A model generated the notes under the pieces. The model was not told where the DNA came from. It searched no databases and was given only the letters and a program-made list of their open reading frames with translations. Below, in pieces: positions 18,358-27,101 of a stretch of DNA of 64,000 bases (position 1 is the stretch's first letter; each line of letters opens with the position of its first letter). Source of the stretch: Alphaproteobacteria bacterium HGW-Alphaproteobacteria-18 (GTDB lineage: Bacteria; Pseudomonadota; Alphaproteobacteria; Caulobacterales; Hyphomonadaceae). Location: contig PHEH01000005.1 of assembly GCA_002841155.1 (NCBI GenBank), positions 248,001 through 312,000 of the forward strand, written 5' to 3'. Position numbers and translations under genes: made by a program.

Positions 18358-19230
18358 ATGACTGTTGATACGCCCTATCCCTTCGAGCCTTCGCCCGCCA
18401 AGGGCCGCATTCTGGTGTTCGATTCAGGCGTTGGCGGGCTCACGGTCGCGGGCGAGATCCGCGCGCTTGGGCCCCGCCTCTCGGTCCATTATGCCGCCGA
18501 TACCGGCTTTTTCCCATATGGGGACAAATCAGACGAAGCCCTGCGTGCGCGCCTTCCGGTCGTTGCGAAGGCGCTGGTGGACGTCGTCAGGCCGGATGTG
18601 TTCGTCATCGCCTGCAACACGGCCAGCACGCTGGCCCTCACTGAGGTGCGCGCCGCGCTCGATATTCCCGTTGTCGGCACGGTGCCGGCCATCAAGCCGG
18701 CGGCAAAGCTCACCGAAACCGGCACGATCGGCCTTCTCGCCACGCCGGGCACCATAAGGCGCGCCTACACCGCCCGCCTGATCGAGGAATTCGCCAGCGA
18801 CAAGCGCGTCATCCTGCATGGCAGTCTGGAGCTGGTAAAACTTGCCGAGGCCCATGCGCGCGGCGAAGACGTGCCGCCTGAGGCCTATGCGGCGGCCCAG
18901 GCCCCACTCTTCAAGGCGCCGGGCGGCGATCAGATCGACACGATCATTCTGGCCTGCACGCATTTCCCGCTGGTGCGCGGACAGCTCATTGCAACCGCGC
19001 CCCATGCGGTCAGCTATATCGATTCCGGCGCGGCCATTGCCCGCCAGACCATCCGTGTGCTGCCTGAGAGATCAGATTCCGGCGGGCAGGGCGGCACAGC
19101 CTGCCTGACGAGCCCGCCGGACAATGAGGAAGGGATCACCCGCGTCCTGAGACGCTACGGCTTTCCCGAGGTTCAGTTCGTGGCCATCGAGCCGATCGAG
19201 ATGACTTCGGCGCCTTCTGCCGAGCCATAG
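18358..19230 (+). CDS. murI: Glutamate racemase
   Basis: Cofactor-independent racemase of 290 aa making D-glutamate for peptidoglycan. Diagnostic motifs: FDSGVGGLTV at the N-terminus, DTGFFPYG, catalytic Cys in IACNTAS, and the second catalytic Cys in ILACTHFPLV. The ATG at 18358 begins the family-typical N-terminus after an unusual 16-residue leader. The 3' end overlaps the convergent ornithine decarboxylase gene by 58 nt, encoding the last residues (VAIEPIEMTS) on one strand and decarboxylase C-terminal residues on the other. Confidence 0.95.
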   Translation: MTVDTPYPFEPSPAKGRILVFDSGVGGLTVAGEIRALGPRLSVHYAADTGFFPYGDKSDEALRARLPVVAKALVDVVRPDVFVIACNTASTLALTEVRAALDIPVVGTVPAIKPAAKLTETGTIGLLATPGTIRRAYTARLIEEFASDKRVILHGSLELVKLAEAHARGEDVPPEAYAAAQAPLFKAPGGDQIDTIILACTHFPLVRGQLIATAPHAVSYIDSGAAIARQTIRVLPERSDSGGQGGTACLTSPPDNEEGITRVLRRYGFPEVQFVAIEPIEMTSAPSAEP

Positions 19231-20369
19231 AGCGACGGCCAGGGGCTGTCCTGGACAATCGCCACTTCGGACTCGCCAAACCCGTTGAAGCGGGTGGCCA
19301 TCGAGCGGCCATAGGCGCCGATATTGCCGAACTCGATATAGTCGCCCTCGGTCAGGCCGGCCGGAAGCCAGACCGTGCCCGGAAGCATGTCGGCCGAATC
19401 GCAGGTCGGTCCGTAGACGGTGTACTCCACCATGCGGCCGAGCTTGCGTCCGTCGCCCGAGATCGCGCGCATCGGGAACACCCAGTTCTCATGCACCGCG
19501 TCATAGAGCGCGCCATAGGAGCCTTCATTGATGTAGAGCGCGTTGCCCTTCACCAGATCGACGCCCACCAGGAGGCTTTCTGCTTCGGCCACCAGCGCGC
19601 GGCCGGGCTCGCACCACAGGTCAGCGTTTTCCAGAACGAACATGTTCTCGAACGAGCGCATCACCATGGAGACATAGTCTTCCATCTCCGGCGGGTTCTT
19701 GTCGGCATAGATCGCCGGAAAGCCGCCGCCGACATCCACGATGTCCACGGTCACGCCGGCGTCGATGATGACGCGGCTGGCGTCCGCCATTGCCTGCGCC
19801 CAGGCAGACGGCTTCATCGCCTGGCTGCCGACATGGAACGACACGCCCAGTTCGTCCGCATAGCGGCGGGCCACGCTGAGGATTTCAGCAGCTTCCGACG
19901 CGCTGGCGCCGAACTTGCCCGATAGCGGCAGGGCAGAGCCTTCATTCGAAACGGCAATGCGCACGAGGATCGTCAGATCCTTGGCGAAGTCGGTCGCGTC
20001 GAGGATCTTGTGCAGTTCGGCCATCGAGTCGGTCACGAAGATGCGCACGCCATGCAGCTTGTAGGCACGCTCAATGGCGCGCCGGGGCTTCACCGGGTGC
20101 AGGAAAGCGATGCGCGCATCGGGGAAGCGGCCGCGGATCAGCTCGATTTCGGTCTCGGAAGCCGCGTCAAAGCTGCGGATGCCCCCTTCCCACAGCGCGT
20201 CGAGGACGTGCGGGGCAGGGTTTACCTTCACGGCATAGAAAGGCTGGGCCGGGAATTTCTCCACGAACCAGTTTGCGGCTGCGGTCACGCGCTCCGGACG
20301 AAAGCAATACGTCGGCAGCTCGGGCTGTTGCTCACGGGCAATATGATACGGGGTAGCGTAAGTGCGCAT
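19173..20369 (-). CDS. Ornithine decarboxylase (fold III, PLP)
   Basis: Alanine-racemase-fold decarboxylase of 398 aa converting ornithine (possibly also lysine) to the diamine. The PLP lysine is in YAVKVNP; other landmarks are FDAASETEIEL, the glycine-rich VDVGGGFPA, EPGRALVAE and GPTCDSAD, whose cysteine belongs to the ornithine decarboxylase active site and separates it from diaminopimelate decarboxylases. I start at MRTYATPYH, which has an excellent ribosome-binding site (GGAGGTTAGGTGTC-ATG); the 43 extra upstream codons are leader RNA. The leader has pairing that could hide this ribosome-binding site. Tail overlaps murI by 58 nt. Confidence 0.9.
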   Translation of the reverse strand: MRTYATPYHIAREQQPELPTYCFRPERVTAAANWFVEKFPAQPFYAVKVNPAPHVLDALWEGGIRSFDAASETEIELIRGRFPDARIAFLHPVKPRRAIERAYKLHGVRIFVTDSMAELHKILDATDFAKDLTILVRIAVSNEGSALPLSGKFGASASEAAEILSVARRYADELGVSFHVGSQAMKPSAWAQAMADASRVIIDAGVTVDIVDVGGGFPAIYADKNPPEMEDYVSMVMRSFENMFVLENADLWCEPGRALVAEAESLLVGVDLVKGNALYINEGSYGALYDAVHENWVFPMRAISGDGRKLGRMVEYTVYGPTCDSADMLPGTVWLPAGLTEGDYIEFGNIGAYGRSMATRFNGFGESEVAIVQDSPWPSLYGSAEGAEVISIGSMATN

Positions 20370-20495
20370 GACACCTAACCTCCAAAGGGCTTCAAACCAG
20401 CTTTGGGCGTTAGTACAGGGGGCCCCCCTTATCGGGTTAGCCCAGATGTCCGCCACATCGAATTTCAAGGGTGGAGTTAGTGCACAACGCCCGGT
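20370..20495 (-). promoter_or_regulatory. Structured 5' leader of ornithine decarboxylase (speF-type candidate)
   Basis: On the minus strand, GGGCGTT (20486-20492) can pair perfectly with AACGCCC (20405-20411), and CTAACTCC (20473-20480) can pair, with one bulged G, with GGAGGTTAG (20375-20383), which is the ribosome-binding site of the gene. The two pairings cross, so they form either a pseudoknot or a switch between hidden and free ribosome-binding site. A conserved RNA called the speF motif is known upstream of ornithine decarboxylase genes in alphaproteobacteria; membership here is inferred from position and layout. Confidence 0.55.
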
Positions 20496-20517
20496 CATGC
20501 AAGAAGAAATTTTGCCC

Positions 20518-20535
20518 GTTACACAGACGTGTCAC
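20518..20535 (+). promoter_or_regulatory. Weak Pho-box-like site before the PstS-like gene
   Basis: GTTACAC-AGAC-GTGTCAC has the 11-bp period of a PhoB site, but only the second half matches the consensus well. It lies 106 nt before the PstS-like start. A perfect inverted repeat AGTTTA-G-TAAACT (20572-20584) lies closer to the gene and could be another operator. Confidence 0.25.
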
Positions 20536-20641
20536 AAAAGAGTAGTACAGCGGCGCCAGATACTGCTTGCAAGTTTAGTAAACTGGGGTTCCACAAATCG
20601 CGTCCTCTCGCGGTGTGCACGCCATTCCCGGAGGTCTGCTG

Positions 20642-21739
20642 ATGTCCCTTCGCCTTTCCTGCCTGTTGGGCGCTGCGCTGCTGCTGTTGGCTGCCTGCGG
20701 CCAGACGGACCTGTCTCAGCTGGATACCGGAGAGCCGGGCGTCAAGCCTGTCCCTGCCATCGCCCGGAACCAGAAGATCAAGATCGTGGGGTCTTCCACG
20801 GTCGCGCCGTTCTCCCGCCCCGTGGCCGAGCGGTTTGGCGCCGTGACACGCTTTTCCACCCCGATTGTGGAGTCGACGGGCACGGGCGGGGGCTTCAAGG
20901 CCTTCTGTGAGGGCGTTGGTCCGATCACGCCATCCATTGCGAACGCTTCCCGCCCGATGACGGCTTCCGAACGGGAATTGTGCCGGAGTGCCGGGGTTGT
21001 CGATATCACCGAACTTGCGTTCGGGTATGACGGTATCGTGTTGGCAAATGCCAAGAACGGTCCGGATTTTCGCATGACCAAAAGGCAGATGTTTCTCGCC
21101 CTCGCCAAGGATATCCCTGACGGCAAAGGCGGGTTCATCCCAAACCCGTATTCCCGCTGGAGTGAAGTGTCTCCGGAATTGCCCGATGTTCCGATCCTCG
21201 TCTTTGGCCAGCCGCCCACGTCGGGCACGCGGGACGCCTTCAATGAACTGGGCATGGAGAAGGGGGCGCTTGAAATCCCTGAGCTTCAGGAATTGAAAGC
21301 GTCTGACCCAGAGGCCTTCAAGCTGCGGTCCCACACAATCCGCACCGATGGCAAATGGATCGATTTCGGCGAGCATGACTCTGCGATTGTCCAGTCCCTG
21401 ATGAAGTCGCCAGAGGCTGTCGGTGTCCTGGGCTATTCGTTCCTGGAGCAGAATGCGGACCGCGCAAAAGGTACCTGGTTCAACGGTGTCGAGCCCACAT
21501 TCGATAACATCAATTCCGGGGAGTATGGGCTTGCCCGGCTCATGTTTTTCTATGTGAAAGACCAGAATCTGCCGCTGGTGGATGGCTTGGCAGAGTTCGT
21601 GGTGTTTTCGGTGGATGATGGCGCGGCCGGGCCGGACGGCTACCTTCTGGAACAAGGCCTCGTGCCTCTGCATGAAGACGAGCTGCTCGCGCAGCAGAAG
21701 ATCGCCGCCCAGCTTGTTGCAAAAAGCCGAGGCTACTGA
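20642..21739 (+). CDS. PstS-like phosphate-binding lipoprotein
   Basis: Substrate-binding protein of the PstS family, 365 aa. A lipoprotein signal ends in the lipobox LLAACG (Cys about residue 20). Family motifs: KIVGSSTVAPF, where the serine and threonine contact phosphate, STGTGGGFKAFCEG, SRPMTASE, RPPTSGTRDAF-like FGQPPTSGTRDAF, and GYSFLEQN. The ATG has GGAGG at 7-nt spacing; the frame extends nine codons upstream to another ATG without such a site. No pstCAB or phoU gene adjoins it, so it is an orphan binding protein, either serving a transporter elsewhere or acting in sensing. It converges with the GT4 gene, 18 nt apart. Confidence 0.88.
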   Translation: MSLRLSCLLGAALLLLAACGQTDLSQLDTGEPGVKPVPAIARNQKIKIVGSSTVAPFSRPVAERFGAVTRFSTPIVESTGTGGGFKAFCEGVGPITPSIANASRPMTASERELCRSAGVVDITELAFGYDGIVLANAKNGPDFRMTKRQMFLALAKDIPDGKGGFIPNPYSRWSEVSPELPDVPILVFGQPPTSGTRDAFNELGMEKGALEIPELQELKASDPEAFKLRSHTIRTDGKWIDFGEHDSAIVQSLMKSPEAVGVLGYSFLEQNADRAKGTWFNGVEPTFDNINSGEYGLARLMFFYVKDQNLPLVDGLAEFVVFSVDDGAAGPDGYLLEQGLVPLHEDELLAQQKIAAQLVAKSRGY

Positions 21740-21757
21740 CGCCGCCTCAGTCCCGCG

Positions 21758-22864
21758 TCAGAAGCCTGGCCCTGCCGGGGGCCGCCGCCGCCGGATACGG
21801 ATCTTCTGCCAGAAGCGTTTGCGCTCTGGCGCGGGCAGGGGCTGAAGGTTTTCGATGAACGCCTCTGCGCAGGACCGCCAGCTATAGGTCTCCGCATAGG
21901 CCCGGCAGGTCTCCCGGCTCAGCTCAAGACAATCCAGCGCGCCCTGGCGCAGCGGGCCGCCAAGCGGTGTAATCGTCCCGGCCCCGGAGCCGGGGATCAC
22001 ATCGCGTGGCCCCGTGGCGTCGTAAGCGGCCACTGGCGTGCCTGCCGCCATCGCCTCAAGCACCACCAGTCCGAACGTGTCGGTCAGGCTCGGGAACACG
22101 AACACATCCGCGCTCGCATAATGGGCGGCCAGGTCATCGCCAAACTTGGCACCCAGGAACACGACATCCTTGTATTTCTTCTTCAGCTCTTCGAGCTGTG
22201 GCCCGTCGCCAACGATCACCCGGGTGCCCGGCAGGTCCAGCTCGGCAAAGGATTCGATATTCTTCTCAACTGCCACCCGCCCGACATTCAGGAAGATCGG
22301 ACGTTTCATCCCCGCAAACGGATCGCCCGGCTGGCCTTCGGCGATGCGTTTGGCTGGGTTGAACATCTCGGTGTCCACCCCCCGGCTCCAGGAAACAAGG
22401 TTGATGAAGCGCTGCTGGCGCAGCTCATCGAGCAGGGAGGGCGTCGCCACCATCACCTTGCCGGAATATTTGTGGAACCAGCGTACGAAAGAATAGCCCC
22501 ACGCCAGAGGCACCGGCAGGCGCGCCGACACATATTCGGGAAACCGGGTGTGATAGGCGGTGGAAAACGGGTGTTTCTCCGTCAGGCAGACCGCGCGCCC
22601 GGCCATGCCGAGGGTGCCCTCGGTCGCGATATGCACCGCGTCGGGCTCGAAAGCGTCAAACCGCTCGCGGATCTTGCGCCGCGCAAACAGCGCCAGCTTG
22701 ATCTCGGGATAGGTCGGCAGGGGCATGGTCATGAAGCCATCCCCCGGATGCACGATCTCCCAGACATGGCCCATGGCCTCTGTCTCGGCGATAACGCGCT
22801 TCATCGTGCGTACGACGCCGTTGACCTGCGGGTCCCAAGCGTCGGTGACGAGCATGATGCGCAT
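21758..22864 (-). CDS. GT4-family glycosyltransferase (MgtA/SqdX-like)
   Basis: Cytoplasmic or membrane-peripheral GT-B glycosyltransferase, 368 aa. The N-terminal domain opens with MRIMLVTDAWDPQVNGVVRT, typical of glycolipid glycosyltransferases such as MgtA and SQD2/SqdX, with HIATEGTLG and TRFPEYV. The C-terminal domain has the nucleotide-sugar signature FPSLTDTFGLVVLEAMAAGTPVAA with the conserved glutamates. I start at the ATG after GGAG; the 35 in-frame codons upstream have no ribosome-binding site. The likely product is a membrane glycolipid or an envelope glycan; donor and acceptor cannot be read from sequence. Confidence 0.86.
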   Translation of the reverse strand: MRIMLVTDAWDPQVNGVVRTMKRVIAETEAMGHVWEIVHPGDGFMTMPLPTYPEIKLALFARRKIRERFDAFEPDAVHIATEGTLGMAGRAVCLTEKHPFSTAYHTRFPEYVSARLPVPLAWGYSFVRWFHKYSGKVMVATPSLLDELRQQRFINLVSWSRGVDTEMFNPAKRIAEGQPGDPFAGMKRPIFLNVGRVAVEKNIESFAELDLPGTRVIVGDGPQLEELKKKYKDVVFLGAKFGDDLAAHYASADVFVFPSLTDTFGLVVLEAMAAGTPVAAYDATGPRDVIPGSGAGTITPLGGPLRQGALDCLELSRETCRAYAETYSWRSCAEAFIENLQPLPAPERKRFWQKIRIRRRRPPAGPGF

Positions 22865-23054
22865 GCCGGCTCCCTGAATTTCAGCCCCCCATGGGCTTTG
22901 GGCGCGCAATCTGGCGGGCTTGGCGCGGGGCGTAAAGGGGGTCATTGCGGCGCAGTGTTGTTTTGGCACACTCGCTCACCGGGGGTATTCTTGTGCGCAG
23001 GCTGCGGTATAAGCGGCAGATTATTGCCCCGGCCCTGCCAGACGGACCCACCCC

Positions 23055-26000
23055 ATGCCCGATACCGTTACACACACCGCTCTCGATTGGGACGCGCTTG
23101 ACGCTCTGAAATTTGCTGACGAGGAGGCCCTCCTGGAAGGCCTGCTCAAGGAAGGCATTCTACCTCAGCCGATCCGCGAAGGCGCCGTCCGCCGGGGCAG
23201 GGAGCTGGTGATGTCGGCCCGCGCCAAGGGCCGCCGCAAGGGCATGATGGAAAGCTTCCTGGAAGAGTTCGGCCTGACGAACTCCGAAGGCCTCGCCCTT
23301 ATGTGCCTGGCTGAAGCGCTCCTGCGTGTGCCGGACACCGAGACGAAAGACGATCTCATCGCCGAGAAAATCCGTTCGGGCGACTGGGGCGCCCATAAGG
23401 GCCAGTCTGACAGCTGGCTGGTCAACGCCTCCACCTGGGGCCTCATGCTCACCGGCCGCGTCATCGGCGCGCCGGCCAATGCCCAGAAAGGCGCGGGCAA
23501 TTTCGTCACCGGCCTCGTTCGCCAGAGCGGCGAGCCCGTCATCCGCGCCGCCATGATGCAGGCCATGCGCATCATGGGTGAACAGTTCGTCCTGGGGCGG
23601 ACAGTATCGGAAGCCCTCAAGCGTGGCCGCCGCATGGTGAAATCCGGCGAAGCGGCGCATTTCAGCTTCGATATGCTCGGCGAAGGTGCCCGCACCACGG
23701 TAGACGCTGACCGCTATTACAAAGCCTATCATGACGCGATCGCCGCCGTCGCCGCCGACAAAGACCCCGCCCTGCCGCCGGAAAAAGCCAACGGCGTTTC
23801 GGTGAAGCTCTCCGCGCTCCATCCGCGCTATCTTGCGGTGAAGGAAGCCCGCGTGATGGCCGAGCTTTATCCCCGCGTCCTCTCCCTCTGTGAGGCGGCC
23901 GCCAAGGCCAATATCGGCCTCTGTCTCGACGCGGAGGAAGCCCACCGCCTGGTCATCAGCCTGAAGATCTTCGAGCGCCTCGCGCGTGAGCCCTCCCTGA
24001 AAGACTGGACCGGCCTTGGCCTTGCCGTCCAGGCCTACCAGAAACGCGCCCGCGCCGTGATCGACCGCCTTGCCATCCTGGCGAAGGAAACCAATCGCCG
24101 CTTCATGGTTCGCCTGGTCAAAGGCGCCTATTGGGACAGCGAGATCAAGAATGCTCAGGTCGAGGGCTTTTCCAATTTCCCCGTCTTCACCACCAAGCAG
24201 GGTACGGACGTTCATTACCTCGCCTGCGCCAAAGCCATGCTTGCGGCGTCGCCTGCCATCTACTCTGCCTTCGCTACCCATAACGCCCACAGCCTTGCCG
24301 CCGTCGACCTGCTGGCGGCGGATGCCGGCGTTACCAGTTTCGAGTTCCAGCGTCTCCACGGCATGGGCGAGCCCCTCTATGAAGCCGCCGAAGCGGGCAG
24401 CCGCGTGCGCGTCTACGCCCCGGTCGGCGCGCATGAAGACCTCTTGCCCTATCTCGTCCGCCGCCTGCTTGAGAACGGCGCCAATACCAGCTTCGTCCAT
24501 TCCTTCCTTGATCCCGATGTTCCGGCAGAGCAGGTTGTCGCCGACCCCATCGCCAAGGTCGAGGCAGGCCCCCGCCGCCATCCGCGCATCCCCACGCCGC
24601 CGCGCCTCTATGGCGCCGGCCGCCGCAATTCTGCTGGCCATGATCTCAGCCAGATCGGTGTGCGCGGCCAGTTTGCCGCCGCCCTCAGAACGCTTGATGA
24701 TGGCCCCGCCTTTGCGGCTGGCCCCATCATATCCGGTAAGCCGGAAACCGGCGGGGGCGAACTCGTCCGTATGCCCGCCGAGACCGGCCGCGCGCTCGGC
24801 GCCCTCCGGGAGGCGGACGCTTCCGCCATCGACCGCGCGCTCGAGGCGGCAACAAACTTCCAGCCCGAATGGGATCGCCTCGGCGGCCCCAAGCGCGCGG
24901 AATATCTCCACGCCATGGCGGATGCCATGGAGGCAAACGCTGCCCAGCTGATCGCCCTGATGGCGCGTGAGGCTGGCAAGACGCTCCCCGATGGCATCGC
25001 CGAAGTGCGCGAAGCGGTCGATTTCTGCCGTTATTATGCCTCGCAGGCAGAGCATGATTTTGCCGCCCCCGTGCGCCTGCCCGGACCAACGGGGGAGACC
25101 AACCATCTCTCCCTGCATGGCCGCGGCGTCTTCTGCTGCATCAGCCCCTGGAACTTCCCGCTCGCCATCTTCACCGGCCAGATCGCCGCCGCCCTTGCCG
25201 CCGGCAACACCGTCGTCGCCAAGCCCGCCGAGCAGACAGGCCTCACCGCCTTTGAGGCCGTGCGCCTCTTCCACAAGGCAGGCCTCCCGGCCGATGCCCT
25301 GCATCTCCTGCCGGGCCGGGGGGAAACCGTCGGCGCGGCCCTCACCGCTGACAGCCGCGTCTCCGGCGTCTGCTTCACCGGCGGCACCTCCACCGCCCGC
25401 CTGATCAACCGCACGCTGGCGGGCCGCGACGGCCCCATCATCCCGCTGATTGCCGAAACCGGCGGCCTCAACGGCCTCTTCGTCGACACCACCGCCCTGC
25501 GCGAACAGGTGATCGACGACATGATCCTCTCCGCCTTCGGCTCGGCCGGCCAGCGCTGCTCGGCCCTGCGCATCGCCTTCATTCCGAACGCGACCGCCGA
25601 TCATCTCATCGAAGGCCTCATCGGCGCCATGAATGAGCTGGCGCTGGGCGATCCGGCACTGCCGGAAACCGACACCGGCCCGGTCATCGATGCCGACGCC
25701 CGCAAGGCCCTTGCGGGCCATCTGGAGCGCATGCGCCGCGAAGCCAAAGTCCTCCACCAGCTGGACGCCGGCAAGCTCGGGGAAGACGGTTATGGCTTCG
25801 GCCCGGCCCTTGTGGAGCTCTCCTCGCTTGACCAGATCAACGAGGAAACCTTCGGGCCCGTCCTGCATCTCCTGCGCTATGATCCGGATAATGTCGCTGC
25901 CATTGCCGCCAGCCTGAAAGCCAAGGGCTACGGCCTTACTCTCGGCATCCATTCGCGCCTGGAAAGCTTCCACAACGCGGTCAAGGCGGCCTGCCCGGTC

Positions 26001-26189
26001 GGCAACACCTATGTGAACCGCTCGATGATCGGCGCCGTGGTCGGCGTCCAGCCTTTCGGCGGGGAGGGGCTCTCGGGCACCGGCCCCAAGGCGGGTGGCC
26101 CCCATTATCTCCATCGTTTCGCCACAGAGCGCGTGGTAAGTGTCAACATCACCGCGCAGGGCGGAGATCCCGAACTGCTGAGTCTCTAA
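23055..26189 (+). CDS. putA: Bifunctional proline dehydrogenase / L-glutamate gamma-semialdehyde dehydrogenase
   Basis: Oxidises proline to glutamate in two steps. 1044 aa: an alpha-helical arm (about 10-120), an FAD proline dehydrogenase barrel (about 170-500: RLVKGAYWDSEIK, HGMGEPLYE, RVYAPVGAHEDLLPYLVRR), a linker, then an aldehyde dehydrogenase domain (about 560-1040: SPWNFPLAIFTGQ, catalytic Cys in GSAGQRCSALR, NEETFGPVL). It lacks the N-terminal ribbon-helix-helix DNA-binding domain of E. coli PutA and the extra C-terminal domain, so it is a non-regulatory short form. The C-terminal end is followed 11 nt later by a lipoprotein gene on the same strand. Confidence 0.97.
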   Translation: MPDTVTHTALDWDALDALKFADEEALLEGLLKEGILPQPIREGAVRRGRELVMSARAKGRRKGMMESFLEEFGLTNSEGLALMCLAEALLRVPDTETKDDLIAEKIRSGDWGAHKGQSDSWLVNASTWGLMLTGRVIGAPANAQKGAGNFVTGLVRQSGEPVIRAAMMQAMRIMGEQFVLGRTVSEALKRGRRMVKSGEAAHFSFDMLGEGARTTVDADRYYKAYHDAIAAVAADKDPALPPEKANGVSVKLSALHPRYLAVKEARVMAELYPRVLSLCEAAAKANIGLCLDAEEAHRLVISLKIFERLAREPSLKDWTGLGLAVQAYQKRARAVIDRLAILAKETNRRFMVRLVKGAYWDSEIKNAQVEGFSNFPVFTTKQGTDVHYLACAKAMLAASPAIYSAFATHNAHSLAAVDLLAADAGVTSFEFQRLHGMGEPLYEAAEAGSRVRVYAPVGAHEDLLPYLVRRLLENGANTSFVHSFLDPDVPAEQVVADPIAKVEAGPRRHPRIPTPPRLYGAGRRNSAGHDLSQIGVRGQFAAALRTLDDGPAFAAGPIISGKPETGGGELVRMPAETGRALGALREADASAIDRALEAATNFQPEWDRLGGPKRAEYLHAMADAMEANAAQLIALMAREAGKTLPDGIAEVREAVDFCRYYASQAEHDFAAPVRLPGPTGETNHLSLHGRGVFCCISPWNFPLAIFTGQIAAALAAGNTVVAKPAEQTGLTAFEAVRLFHKAGLPADALHLLPGRGETVGAALTADSRVSGVCFTGGTSTARLINRTLAGRDGPIIPLIAETGGLNGLFVDTTALREQVIDDMILSAFGSAGQRCSALRIAFIPNATADHLIEGLIGAMNELALGDPALPETDTGPVIDADARKALAGHLERMRREAKVLHQLDAGKLGEDGYGFGPALVELSSLDQINEETFGPVLHLLRYDPDNVAAIAASLKAKGYGLTLGIHSRLESFHNAVKAACPVGNTYVNRSMIGAVVGVQPFGGEGLSGTGPKAGGPHYLHRFATERVVSVNITAQGGDPELLSL

Positions 26190-26200
26190 GGAACGAATCC

Positions 26201-27061
26201 ATGAAACGCCTCCTTCTTTCCGCTTCGATGGCCGGGCTCCTGCTGGCGGCCTGCGCCCCTGAGGTGGAAGCGCCAGCTGAGACGTCCACGGCGGAAACCG
26301 CCTCTGCGGACATTGCGCCTCTGCCCTCCGATCTCGGCAGCCCCACCTTTGAAGAGATCACCGAAGACTACGAAATCCGCACGGTTGTCGACCCGAAGAT
26401 CGCTGCCTTCGATGAGGCCCTGGCCCAGTCCTATTTCAACCTCGCGCAAGGTTATCTGGACACACTCAAGGAACAGGCCGTCAGTGACAGCAAGACTGCC
26501 GCTGAAGAGGCCGCTGCCAATGGCACGGAAAGCTGGTTCCGTCAGTATTCTATGGAATACCGCTTCGAGGCGACTGCCCAGGAAGGCGATATCATCAGCG
26601 TACTGCAAAATATGTATGTCTATACCGGCGGCGCTCACCCCAACTATGCTCTCAAGGGCATGGTCCAGCAGAAAGGGCAGGTGGAGCCTGTCGCGATTGG
26701 CGCAGTGGTCGCCGATGCCGCTGGCTATGGCGAGCGTTTGAAGTCACACCTCACCGATGAAAAGCTCGAACGCGCCTATGGCGATACCAGCCGCGACCAG
26801 ATTGCTGCCGAAGTCGAGGAACTGCTGGGCGACAGTCAAACGGCCGGCACACAATGGGGCGCCAATTTCGTGCTTGAGCCGTCCACCGAGGCCGGCAAGT
26901 TCGGCGGGATCAGCGTCCTCTTCTCCCCCTACGATGTCGGCCCGTATGCCGAGGGCGCGTATGTGATCACTGTTCCGGCCAGCGAACTGGCCGGCAAGCT
27001 TACACCCGATTGGGCCACGCGCTTCGGTGGTGAGCCCGTTCTTCGGGCAGACCCTGAGTAA
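26201..27061 (+). CDS. DUF3298/DUF4163-type lipoprotein
   Basis: 286-aa predicted lipoprotein: signal peptide with lipobox LLAAC (Cys about residue 18), an acidic Ala/Glu/Thr-rich spacer, then the PdaC/RsiV-like fold with the diagnostic YTGGAHPNY segment. In anti-sigma factor RsiV this fold binds lysozyme, but the family is broad and no function is assigned here. It starts 11 nt after putA with the ribosome-binding site overlapping the putA end (TAAGGAACG), so co-transcription is likely, though a role in proline catabolism is not implied. Confidence 0.78.
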   Translation: MKRLLLSASMAGLLLAACAPEVEAPAETSTAETASADIAPLPSDLGSPTFEEITEDYEIRTVVDPKIAAFDEALAQSYFNLAQGYLDTLKEQAVSDSKTAAEEAAANGTESWFRQYSMEYRFEATAQEGDIISVLQNMYVYTGGAHPNYALKGMVQQKGQVEPVAIGAVVADAAGYGERLKSHLTDEKLERAYGDTSRDQIAAEVEELLGDSQTAGTQWGANFVLEPSTEAGKFGGISVLFSPYDVGPYAEGAYVITVPASELAGKLTPDWATRFGGEPVLRADPE

Positions 27062-27071
27062 GCAAGAGGCA

Positions 27072-27096
27072 GGCGTCCGGAAAGGTTCCGGGCGCC
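27072..27096. terminator. Hairpin between convergent genes, candidate bidirectional terminator
   Basis: GGCGTCCGGAA-AGG-TTCCGGGCGCC forms an 11-bp stem (one G:T pair) with a 3-nt loop, midway between the stops of the lipoprotein gene (+) and the DUF6265 gene (-). It lacks a clear T-run, so termination is plausible but not certain. Confidence 0.5.
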
Positions 27097-27101
27097 GCGC
27101 C

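Noticed and set aside
23160..26114. A 984-codon open frame antisense to putA
   Set aside because: Mirror of a strongly GC-biased gene; the encoded sequence shows no domain, while the sense strand encodes a clear PutA.
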